Shown here: positions 8,913-14,390 of the stretch, in pieces
Position numbering within the stretch: the first letter of the stretch is position 1
Layout: each line of letters begins with the position of its first letter
DNA from: CAYLXP01 sp964387425
Lineage (GTDB): Bacteria; Verrucomicrobiota; Kiritimatiellia; UBA8416
DNA length: 14,390 nucleotides
Assembly: GCA_964387425.1 (NCBI GenBank)
Contig: CAYLXP010000134.1
Location: 1 to 14,390, forward strand
Direction: 5' to 3'
Notes under the pieces: model-generated
Seen by the model: only the letters and a program-made list of their open reading frames with translations
Databases searched by the model: none
What the model was told of the DNA's origin: nothing
Position numbers and translations under genes: made by a program

Positions 8913-9333
8913 CACTCCCCCACGAAAACTCGATTCGCTCATCAATCCGGCCACGCCCCCAAACCGTGACAGCGCGCGGCGCCCGTCCGTCTGGCTCAAG
9001 CCTGACCTCGATGGCCACGTCGGTGTCCGGCATGTCGGCAGCCAGTAGAAGCTCTGCACCATACTCGTCGAACGTAACCGGCAGGCCCTTTTCCAGCTCA
9101 AGGTCATCTATTTCGGTCGCTTGCCATAGAACGCGTTCACCTTGCCGCAGATCAAGCGCAGCGGGGAGAGCCGAGAACCGCATCGACACCCACGTGGTGC
9201 CGTTTGCCTCCTGGTGCGGCATCTCGTCTATACTCGCAGTTTTGCCGCCCTTGCTGACCCACGCCACGGGAAATGCCAGCATCCCCCATACGGCCGCAAA
9301 GAGGATTACCTGGAGTATGGGTCTACCGCGCAT
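8905..9333 (-). CDS. Unrecognised small membrane-anchored protein in the znu operon
   Basis: I do not recognise this 142-residue protein. It starts MRGRPILQVILFAAVWGMLA: two arginines, then one hydrophobic helix (about 5-24), so it is either a single-pass protein with its C-terminal domain in the periplasm or has an uncleaved signal. The rest (about 25-142) is acidic, rich in alternating hydrophobic and polar residues (TDVAIEVRLEPDG, AVTVWGRGRIDERIEFSW), and suggests a beta-sandwich. It has no cysteine and only one histidine. The start is supported by GAGGAA 7 nt upstream, inside the end of znuA. It lies 4 nt after znuA and overlaps znuC by 8 nt, so it is locked into the uptake operon and may assist metal transfer or complex assembly; that role is inferred from context only. 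Confidence 0.8.
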   Translation of the reverse strand: MRGRPILQVILFAAVWGMLAFPVAWVSKGGKTASIDEMPHQEANGTTWVSMRFSALPAALDLRQGERVLWQATEIDDLELEKGLPVTFDEYGAELLLAADMPDTDVAIEVRLEPDGRAPRAVTVWGRGRIDERIEFSWGSDE

Positions 9334-9337
9334 TCGT

Positions 9338-10273
9338 CTATTCCTCGTTCGATTCAAGCAGCGACTCAACAATTGTCGAGACGTTGTGCCTGACCATCGC
9401 TTCGTAGGTGGGTGTCGCTTTCGGCAGTGTACCGGCGTATAACTCCCCGCCAATCTCAACCCCTGCTTCGCGTACCATGCTGCCCAACACTTTTGGATTG
9501 GCATTGTCCTCGGGAAAGACCGCTTTGACGTCATGCTTGCGCAGCGTCTTGATAACGTCCTTCAGATAGTCGGGCGTCGGGCGGTCCTCGGTCGTCAAGC
9601 CCTGCACCGTAATGGAGCGTAACCCGAATTCGCGGCAGAGATAACCAAAGGCGGCATGCGACGTTGTCAGTTCACGATCCCGCCTGGAAATGCGTCCGAT
9701 CTCGCTCCGTGCCCAGCGATACAGCGTGTCCAGCTTCTCTGCATAGACATCCGACCGCCGATCGTAGTCGTCTGCGTTGGCCGCATCACGTTTCCCAAAC
9801 TCCTTGGCGATGGCCAGTGCCGCCCGTCGAGCGTTCTTGACGCTGTGCCACCAATGCGGATCAATCGCCCCCCTGGCATGAGCAGGACAACAGATGAACA
9901 CCTCATCCACTTCGACCCGCAGCGAAGGCACCGTGCAGCCAACACAGAATATGGGCGGCTTGCCGCCTAGCGAGGCCGTGAAATCCTCAATATAGGTCTC
10001 AAGCCCTTTGCCCGCCACCAACAGCAGGTCGGACTCCGTCGTCGCCTTCAGGACTGCAGGGGATGGATAGAAAGTGTGCGGATTGACACCAACCGGCATC
10101 AGGTCAATAACCTCGACATCGTCGCCACCCACCTGCCGCGCCAAATCACTCACGACCGGATTCAGAGAGGCAACCTTCAGGGGTTCCGCGTGTGTCAGAG
10201 CTACTGCGGCAAACATTAGACACAGAGTGAACAATCGACGCTTCAGGCTCGATGTTCGATGTTCGATGTTCAT
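9338..10273 (-). CDS. znuA: Periplasmic zinc-binding protein (ZnuA/TroA family)
   Basis: This 311-residue cluster A-I metal-binding protein has a signal peptide ending near HA-E30 (LFTLCLMFAAVALTHA). Likely metal ligands are H66 (GVNPHTFYPSP), H140 (DPHWWHS) and H206 (TTSHAAFGY). A histidine at the third position fits zinc; manganese-type homologues usually have glutamate there. The late aspartate of Mn-type proteins falls at GELYAGTLP, where glycine stands. Instead of a long His-rich loop between H66 and H140 there is a cysteine-bearing segment (C110, C113, C128, C129, H132). The ATG at 10273 overlaps the porin stop codon as ATGA, which supports this start over the in-frame ATGs upstream. 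It captures zinc in the periplasm for ZnuBC. Confidence 0.9.
   Translation of the reverse strand: MNIEHRTSSLKRRLFTLCLMFAAVALTHAEPLKVASLNPVVSDLARQVGGDDVEVIDLMPVGVNPHTFYPSPAVLKATTESDLLLVAGKGLETYIEDFTASLGGKPPIFCVGCTVPSLRVEVDEVFICCPAHARGAIDPHWWHSVKNARRAALAIAKEFGKRDAANADDYDRRSDVYAEKLDTLYRWARSEIGRISRRDRELTTSHAAFGYLCREFGLRSITVQGLTTEDRPTPDYLKDVIKTLRKHDVKAVFPEDNANPKVLGSMVREAGVEIGGELYAGTLPKATPTYEAMVRHNVSTIVESLLESNEE
10250..10270 (-). repeat. 7-nt tandem repeat AACATCG x3 at the znuA start
   Basis: Three exact copies of AACATCG (minus strand) follow the znuA ATG and encode residues NIEHRTS. Because 7 nt x 3 equals seven codons, the repeat stays open in frame. The first base of the repeat also completes the TGA stop of the upstream porin gene (10272-10270). 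The NIEHRTS translation is that of a dispersed repeat I associate with PVC-type genomes, so it has probably inserted or expanded here. Confidence 0.7.
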
Positions 10274-11439
10274 CGGACTTCTGCTCCGCCCCATGATGCC
10301 CCCACCTGGAGCCAAACGGTCTGCTCCTCGTGCGGACCATCGAGCTCATCATGGTTGACCTGCAGGCGCACCGATGTCCTGCGGTAAGGGTCGGGGTAAT
10401 ATGTAACTGCCGGGCTGACTCGCAGCCGTTCGATGTCGTCAACATACCCCACCCGCAGTGCGACGTCGAGAGCGCGCCCGGGCGTGAACACAAGCTGGCT
10501 GTACAGGCCGAGTGCCGAATCCTCTGAGTGCTCCTCTTCGTGATCTTGATCGTGATGCTCGTCACCTTCACCGATGTCCCGGTAGAGGATCTCCGTCAAC
10601 CAGGTCAGGCTGCGGTCGGTCGCTGCAACGCCGGCCTCCTGCCACGTGTAGGCGAAATCGGCACCATAGACGGCGATGTCCTCTCCGGCCTCCGCCTCAC
10701 CAAGAGCCGCCGACAGGCCGGCTTCGAACGAGCGCGATTCATCCTGTTCGTAGCGCCCAAACACCCGTCCAGAGATGACGTCATCAACGAAGGACATCGC
10801 CTCTGCGTGTTCCTCATGATCATGGTGCTCTTCCTCCTCTTCCTCGTGCTCATCATGCCCATGCTCATGTGTCTTCGCGTCGCCATAGGCAACCGTGACG
10901 CCGTAGGTTCTGCCGACTCCCTGCTTGAGCCATGTCACGTCGCCGCCGTCAGTTATCAGGCCGTCGTCACCGAGGAAGCGCCCCCAGACGAGCGGCATGT
11001 CAACGAAATCCCAGGAGTGGAGGTGTCGTGTATTGTGACGACCAAAGCGCGCGAGCATGCGACCACCACGAACTTCTAGGCCACCAGGGAGATCCTTCAG
11101 CTTGAGAAAGGCCTCCTCCCACTCGCTCTCCCACTCCTCGTCGGCGCCGTAGTGAAAGCTATGCGTTGCAAAGCCCTGGAGCATGCCCAACCGCAGCGAC
11201 AGCCCCGCTTCGATGCCCTGTACCGTCCCATCCTCGCGGGTGGGATCATGATGCCCAACGGCCAGCCCCTCGGGATCTCCGGATGAATCCCCAATGGCGC
11301 CGTTGAAGTGCAGACTTGGGCTGATCGGACCAATCGAGGGCGCCAGCCACCCGGGCTCTTCTGACGCGGCCCCAGCCTGAACGGCCATCATTCCTGCGAC
11401 TGCAATGAGTGTGATCGACAACTTAACTGATGTGCGCAT
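10270..11439 (-). CDS. Outer-membrane beta-barrel with two His/Glu-rich loops, probable zinc channel
   Basis: This 389-residue protein has a signal peptide (cleavage near AGA-A25), then repeated amphipathic strands with aromatic ends (GLEVRGGRMLARFGRH, GRVFGRYEQDESRSFEAGLS, EQTVWLQVGASWGG), typical of a porin-like barrel. Two acidic histidine-rich stretches interrupt it: residues 191-211 (HEHGHDEHEEEEEEHHDHEE, then H) and 293-307 (DEHHDQDHEEEHSED). They probably form extracellular or periplasmic metal-gathering loops. No TonB box or plug domain is visible and the length is short for a TonB-dependent receptor, so it is more likely a diffusion channel. It is the first gene of the zinc operon and overlaps znuA by 4 nt (ATGA). 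A perfect AAGGAGGT precedes it. Role as outer-membrane zinc entry is inferred from context and composition. Confidence 0.82.
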   Translation of the reverse strand: MRTSVKLSITLIAVAGMMAVQAGAASEEPGWLAPSIGPISPSLHFNGAIGDSSGDPEGLAVGHHDPTREDGTVQGIEAGLSLRLGMLQGFATHSFHYGADEEWESEWEEAFLKLKDLPGGLEVRGGRMLARFGRHNTRHLHSWDFVDMPLVWGRFLGDDGLITDGGDVTWLKQGVGRTYGVTVAYGDAKTHEHGHDEHEEEEEEHHDHEEHAEAMSFVDDVISGRVFGRYEQDESRSFEAGLSAALGEAEAGEDIAVYGADFAYTWQEAGVAATDRSLTWLTEILYRDIGEGDEHHDQDHEEEHSEDSALGLYSQLVFTPGRALDVALRVGYVDDIERLRVSPAVTYYPDPYRRTSVRLQVNHDELDGPHEEQTVWLQVGASWGGAEVR

Positions 11440-11445
11440 CTATAC

Positions 11446-11453
11446 ACCTCCTT
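11446..11453 (-). promoter_or_regulatory. Consensus Shine-Dalgarno of the zinc operon
   Basis: AAGGAGGT, a full match to the anti-Shine-Dalgarno complement, sits 6 nt before the ATG of the barrel gene. This suggests strong translation of the first gene. Confidence 0.85.
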
Positions 11454-11456
11454 GTT

Positions 11457-11476
11457 GAGAATGAGATATCACTATC
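11457..11476 (-). promoter_or_regulatory. Fur-box-like operator of the zinc operon
   Basis: Read on the minus strand the site is GATAGTGATATCTCATTCTC. With one inserted base it closely follows the classical Fur box (GATAAT GATAAT then ATTATC in inverse). It lies 3 nt upstream of the Shine-Dalgarno and downstream of a TTGACA (11496-11491). With a standard promoter from that hexamer, transcription would start in or next to the box, so a bound Fur-family repressor would block it. The divergent Fur-family gene is the obvious candidate binder. Confidence 0.5.
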
Positions 11477-11496
11477 ATATAGACACAAGGTGTCAA
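11468..11496 (-). promoter_or_regulatory. Candidate promoter of the zinc operon
   Basis: A perfect -35 hexamer TTGACA (11496-11491) faces the operon. No good -10 lies at 17 nt (AGTGAT at 11473-11468). TATGAT (11479-11474) is a better hexamer but only 11 nt away. A 13-bp dyad, GACAC-CTT-GTGTC, overlaps the -35 (11494-11482). The weak -10 may mean low basal activity or an activator. Confidence 0.4.
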
Positions 11497-11511
11497 TGGG
11501 TTTTCGAGCAG

Positions 11512-11525
11512 AATCCTCCAGGATT
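11512..11525. promoter_or_regulatory. Dyad AATCCT-CC-AGGATT, operator candidate
   Basis: A perfect 6-bp inverted repeat with a 2-nt spacer lies in the divergent control region, 73 nt upstream of the barrel start codon. Its half-site AATCCTC recurs near the Fur-family gene (11762-11768, inverse at 11739-11745). Confidence 0.35.
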
Positions 11526-11630
11526 ATCCCCACTCTTTGAAGTGATTCACTAAGAGCATCAGCAAATGCGGACATATCCTGTTCTTGGGAAGTGAAACGG
11601 GAGAATACCCCAATCCGTAGGGTAGAGATG

Positions 11631-11690
11631 CCTCGACAAGCTCGGCATGACAGAGAACCTTAGCAATTTGTCATCCTGAGCTTGTCGAAG
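11631..11690. repeat. Second copy of the GTCATCCTGAGC inverted repeat
   Basis: The left arm (11631-11652) contains TCGACAAGCTC and the right arm (11669-11690) TGTCATCCTGAGCTTGTCGA. They are inverse copies with a few mismatches and a 16-nt loop. A decayed further copy (CTGCCGAAGGA) lies at about 11705-11715. This is the same family as 3826-3896. Positions 11526-11630 hold nothing I can recognise. Confidence 0.7.
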
Positions 11691-11738
11691 AGCCTGTCCA
11701 GAGCCTGCCGAAGGAATCTCCAGTCAAGGGGTGAGCGT

Positions 11739-11768
11739 GAGGATTGGAGAATGTCCAATGCAATCCTC
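11739..11768. promoter_or_regulatory. Nested dyads upstream of the Fur-family gene
   Basis: GAGGATTG (11739-11746) and CAATCCTC (11761-11768) form a perfect 8-bp inverted repeat. A second dyad, ATTGGA (11743-11748) with TCCAAT (11754-11759), overlaps the left arm. The site is about 60 nt before the regulator start codon, a suitable place for autoregulation. Binding is inferred only. Confidence 0.4.
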
Positions 11769-11828
11769 GGCTTGCACATTACAGGCATTTTCCTTAAGTT
11801 GATAAGACGTGATCAATAAGGGAGTGGC

Positions 11829-12233
11829 ATGAAACGGAACACACAGCAGCGAATGGCGATCGAGACGGTGTTCGAGATGGCGGATCATCCCCTATCGCCC
11901 CATGACGTGCTCGCCCAGGCTCGATCGATTCACCCGGGCATGGGTATTGCGACGGTCTATCGGGCAATCCGCTCGCTACTCGAGGATAACCGGATCGTGC
12001 CGGTCGAGGTCTCGGGCAAACCTCCCCTCTACGAACGGGCCGATCTGGAGCACCACCACCATTTCCACTGCGAGACGTGCGGCGAGGTAACGCCGCTTGG
12101 AGGCTGCTCTCTGAGCGCCAACTACGAGCTTCCGAAAGGCTTCGACTCAATATCCCACGAAGTTCTATTCAGGGGCACGTGTGCCGACTGCGGCGATCAG
12201 CGGGCGAGTTTGTCCAAAAAGAAGAGGACATAG
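11829..12233 (+). CDS. Fur-family metalloregulator, probable Zur
   Basis: This 134-residue protein has a winged helix N-terminal half (HPLSPHDVLAQAR, then the recognition helix in GIATVYRAIRSLLEDN, 39-54). The dimerisation and metal half follows, with the cluster HHHHFHC (75-81), and structural zinc cysteines C81/C84 (CETCGEV) and C118/C121 (CADCG). GGGAG lies about 4 nt before the ATG. It is divergent from the zinc uptake operon, which has a Fur-like box by its promoter, so Zur-type repression by zinc is the most economical reading. Sequence alone does not exclude Fur, Mur or PerR specificity. Its last 37 nt overlap the convergent hydrolase gene. Confidence 0.9.
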   Translation: MKRNTQQRMAIETVFEMADHPLSPHDVLAQARSIHPGMGIATVYRAIRSLLEDNRIVPVEVSGKPPLYERADLEHHHHFHCETCGEVTPLGGCSLSANYELPKGFDSISHEVLFRGTCADCGDQRASLSKKKRT

Positions 12234-13318
12234 TCCTTGACGGCGGCGTTGCGCCCAGCGTCCTTCGGATAGTCCTCGCGGAACTTCACGACGCACTCAA
12301 TACCCAGTGCATCCATCTTCTCTTTGAGCACAACCCCGAACTTCGGGTGGTGGATGTGTTGCTTCCCGGGGGAATTCTGAGGCAGAGGGGTATTCGCCTG
12401 TGGGTAGAATAGCATGACGGGGACATCGTCCGCCGTCAGATGGTTCATGGGTGAGGCTTCCTCGAAAAGCGCGTGGAACTTCGGATCATTAACGTCCGCT
12501 GCGCTCTTCATCCCGTAGAAGGGAATCAGCGCCCCATCGACCTCTGTCGTGTTGAAGAGCTCCTTGATGGCCCGGGGATCGTAGGTGGTCTGGGCCGCAT
12601 AGACCACGGCACAGGTGAGGCGCGTCGACTGACGCTCCACGGGATCCTCGCTATCAGGATTCGCCAGGTCATCGTGAAAGGCTAGCCACTGTGAGATACC
12701 GGCACCGGCCGAACCGCCGGTCGCGCCGACGCGCGTTGAGTCGATGTTGTACTTCTTCGCGTGCAAACGCAGGAACTGCAGCGCGCGGGCGCAGTCATGC
12801 ATCTGGGCCGGGAACGGAGCGGTCCCCGAAAGCCGGTAGTTCGCCGCCGCAACGGACACGCCCCCCTTGCGCAGTCCTTTCAGCAGCTCGGCGTTTAGCG
12901 TACGTTTGTCGCCGCCACGGAAGCCGCCGCCGTGGTAGTAAATCACCAAGGGTGTTGGCGCATCGGACTTGGCCAACCAGATGTCGAGTACGTTGCGCTC
13001 ATGGGGACCATACTTCACGTTCGCATGGTCCGGAGTCGGGCGCGCCGGCTGCTTCCGCCAATTCTGGCGGCGCTTCCGAAACGCCTCATCCTCTTCTGTA
13101 GTGAGAACGCCATCCTTGTTGGCATCGATGCGGTCAAACATGTGCCGCACACGTTCGGGGAACTCCTTACGCAGGAGTTTTCCATCCCCATCGTGATCGT
13201 GCTTCTTGAAGAATGCCTGGGTGGCCTTGGAAGCCTGCTGTTGCTGGGCACGACCGGGAAGTGCACAAAGCGACACAACTGCGAGCACACCGCAAACCAA
13301 ACGAATTGTGAGATTCAT
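12197..13318 (-). CDS. Exported EF-hand / alpha-beta hydrolase (esterase-lipase family)
   Basis: This 373-residue protein starts with a signal peptide (LVCGVLAVVSLCALPGRA, cleavage near A24). Two calcium-binding EF loops follow, D41-x-D43-x-D45-G to E52 and D65-x-N67-x-D69-G to E76. An esterase domain of the HSL/BD-FAE-like type comes next, with oxyanion motif HGGGF (129-133) and nucleophile elbow G-G-S203-A-G. The HHPKFG stretch near the C-terminus may carry the catalytic histidine. EF-hand segments joined to hydrolases are frequent in secreted PVC proteins. The likely job is periplasmic or extracellular deacylation of a carbohydrate or other ester; the substrate is unknown. The ATG at 13318 gives a clean signal peptide, whereas the open frame upstream to 13402 does not. 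The ribosome site is a weak G-run. Confidence 0.88.
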   Translation of the reverse strand: MNLTIRLVCGVLAVVSLCALPGRAQQQQASKATQAFFKKHDHDGDGKLLRKEFPERVRHMFDRIDANKDGVLTTEEDEAFRKRRQNWRKQPARPTPDHANVKYGPHERNVLDIWLAKSDAPTPLVIYYHGGGFRGGDKRTLNAELLKGLRKGGVSVAAANYRLSGTAPFPAQMHDCARALQFLRLHAKKYNIDSTRVGATGGSAGAGISQWLAFHDDLANPDSEDPVERQSTRLTCAVVYAAQTTYDPRAIKELFNTTEVDGALIPFYGMKSAADVNDPKFHALFEEASPMNHLTADDVPVMLFYPQANTPLPQNSPGKQHIHHPKFGVVLKEKMDALGIECVVKFREDYPKDAGRNAAVKDYVLFFLDKLAR

Positions 13319-13704
13319 GGACCCAGCCCCCTGCAATCTGACGGCACAACTGAGTATTTTGAACCTGCGCGCAAACAGCGTCAACAAGGAAGCCACCGCC
13401 AATTTTGCGCATTATGAACAAGCAACAGCCATACCACCCCACGCTGCCACGTCAATTAATGCAAGGGACAGGCAATTAGTGCGACGGCCCAGGCTAGGGA
13501 CAGGCAATCAATGCAGAGATTGTGCTGTATTGGGGAATGGGCGGGATTGAGAGCGCTGCGGGCGACTGAGGTGGATGGTGTGGGCGGCTCGATGGCGCGA
13601 TAGCGGGGTGATTTAACCGCCAGAGTGGTGCTTACAGCCGATTTTCGCGACACGTAGGCACACCCCACCTATGCGTACGGCTCAAGAAATAGAGATGACG
13701 GTGC
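13319..13704. other. Gene-free spacer between hydrolase and transposase
   Basis: No credible coding region is present. Apart from the direct repeats at 13453-13514, the stretch is non-repetitive and includes a poor imperfect stem near 13650-13676 (ACGTAGG with CCTATGCGT) just beyond the transposase 3' end. Confidence 0.5.
13453..13514 (+). repeat. Direct repeats AGGGACAGGCAAT(T/C)A(G/A)TGC
   Basis: Two 19-nt copies lie at 13464-13482 and 13496-13514, 32 nt apart start to start, with two differences. The trailing part CAAT(T/C)A(A/G)TGC occurs a third time at 13453-13462. They sit about 190 nt beyond the 3' end of the transposase gene. This is a plausible recognition or end element for the RAYT, though unproven. 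Confidence 0.6.
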
Positions 13705-14390
13705 CTAGCAGGTCGCCGGTGCCGTGATGACCTCGCGCCTCAGTCTGCGGGCGGTGCACAGGTCGCCCCACTGTCCACCGGTCATTGGTCTGGCCCCGGT
13801 CTTGCGTTTCGGACTGAAGCGTTGCCGGTGCCGCTGAAAGACATCCTCCACGAATGCCTTGCTACCAAGGACGGCACCGTCGGTGAAGTAGCGCACACGG
13901 CACCTGAGCAGTTCGTTCATTGACAGCGAACCGTCGGCCTCCATAACGGCTTCCACCGCGTCAGGCCGGAATCCCGGCTTCAACGGCGTTCCCGCCCTGC
14001 TCATACCACGCTGCTCTCCAGTCATGTAGAGCAATCTGCGGTAGTCCCCGGATACCTGGCTCCATTCCGGATACCGGTTGAAGGTCCGCATGACATGACA
14101 TAATCCGGCCCTGGCACGCATCGATCCGCCCATCGCCTCTCCATAGCCGCAGAACCTATAGTCCTTCGGATCGCTTACTATGCCCGCCCGGACGGCATTC
14201 AGGTCGATGTAGGAGGCTACCTTCGAGAGCGCTCCAATGTTGCCTTCTACCAGTACGCTCTTGAAACGCTCCTCCCAGAGTGTGCCCTTGCGGTTGTGCC
14301 GACCATTGTAGGACATCGTCACCCGCTGCTTGAGCGTCTTGGCAAACTCAGAGAGGTCATACATCCGGTACGTGTAGCGGGCCTTGAGTG
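13705..14390 (-). CDS. REP-associated tyrosine transposase (RAYT, Transposase_17), C-terminal part
   Basis: The frame is open to the right edge; the visible 227 or so residues begin within LKARYTYRMYDLSEFAKTLK. Family marks are GTLWEERFKSVLVE and YIDLNAVRAGIVSDPKDYRFC; the tyrosine of YIDLN is the likely catalytic residue of this single-tyrosine HUH enzyme group. Most family members have proline in place of the alanine in DLNAVRAG. The HUH histidines would lie beyond the window, so integrity cannot be judged. A C-terminal extension (about the last 120 residues) includes MSMNELLRCRVRYFTDGAVL-like sequence seen in PVC-type RAYTs. Such enzymes act on hairpin single-stranded DNA and are linked to REP repeats. 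Confidence 0.88.
   Translation of the reverse strand, partial: LKARYTYRMYDLSEFAKTLKQRVTMSYNGRHNRKGTLWEERFKSVLVEGNIGALSKVASYIDLNAVRAGIVSDPKDYRFCGYGEAMGGSMRARAGLCHVMRTFNRYPEWSQVSGDYRRLLYMTGEQRGMSRAGTPLKPGFRPDAVEAVMEADGSLSMNELLRCRVRYFTDGAVLGSKAFVEDVFQRHRQRFSPKRKTGARPMTGGQWGDLCTARRLRREVITAPATC

Noticed and set aside
7311..10273. Manganese transporter (MntABC/SitABC) instead of zinc
   Set aside because: The third ligand of the binding protein is His206 rather than Glu, the late Asp is missing, and the operon carries His-rich loops and a divergent Fur-family regulator. Not fully excluded.
10528..11079. Plus-strand open frame of 183 codons with hydrophobic runs
   Set aside because: It is antisense to the barrel gene; the hydrophobic runs are the complement of the His/Glu codons.
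11474..11479. TATGAT as the -10 of the zinc operon
   Set aside because: It is a good hexamer, but it is only 11 nt from the TTGACA, and 17 nt upstream of it there is no -35-like sequence.
13456..13668. Small minus-strand open frame beside the transposase
   Set aside because: It covers the AGGGACAGG repeats and lacks any protein-like signature.

Overview
The window looks like chromosomal DNA from a Gram-negative bacterium of the PVC group (Kiritimatiellota, Verrucomicrobiota, Lentisphaerota or Planctomycetota). Several things point that way. There is a secreted LamG/hydrazine-synthase-alpha-like cytochrome, an EF-hand/esterase fusion, moderately high GC, and intergenic spacers packed with short dispersed repeats of a kind I associate with genomes of that group. 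No rRNA, tRNA or CRISPR array was seen. The phylum is an inference, because no marker gene in the window fixes it.

Layout, left to right. 1-408 (-): start of a DUF1846/UPF0371 protein, cut by the window edge. 626-1603 (+): an orphan regulator with a LuxR-type C-terminal helix-turn-helix. It is divergent from DUF1846 across a short spacer in which two promoters appear to be mirror images. 1604-1988: a cluster of inverted and direct repeats. 1989-3653 (-): the ABC-F translation factor EttA. 3654-4030: a repeat-filled spacer. 4031-6970 (-): a large exported protein with a signal peptide, a LamG domain, a hydrazine-synthase-alpha-like region and two CxxCH haem c motifs. 6971-7310: a spacer with REP-like hairpins.

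7311-11439 (-) is the main system: a tightly packed five-gene metal uptake operon. In transcription order it encodes a histidine-rich outer-membrane barrel, a ZnuA-type binding protein, an unrecognised small membrane-anchored protein, the ZnuC ATPase and the ZnuB permease. Every junction overlaps or is within 4 nt. A Fur-family regulator (11829-12233, +) is divergent from the operon, and a Fur-box-like sequence sits between the operon promoter and its first ribosome binding site. Together they read as a complete outer-membrane-to-cytoplasm zinc import route under Zur-type control. The small third gene and the His-rich barrel are the least explained parts.

12197-13318 (-) is an exported EF-hand/alpha-beta hydrolase whose 3' end overlaps the regulator tail to tail. 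13705-14390 (-) is the C-terminal part of a REP-associated tyrosine transposase (RAYT, Transposase_17), preceded by direct repeats. Hairpin repeats elsewhere in the window, one pair of which shows a compensatory base-pair change, could be substrates of such an enzyme.
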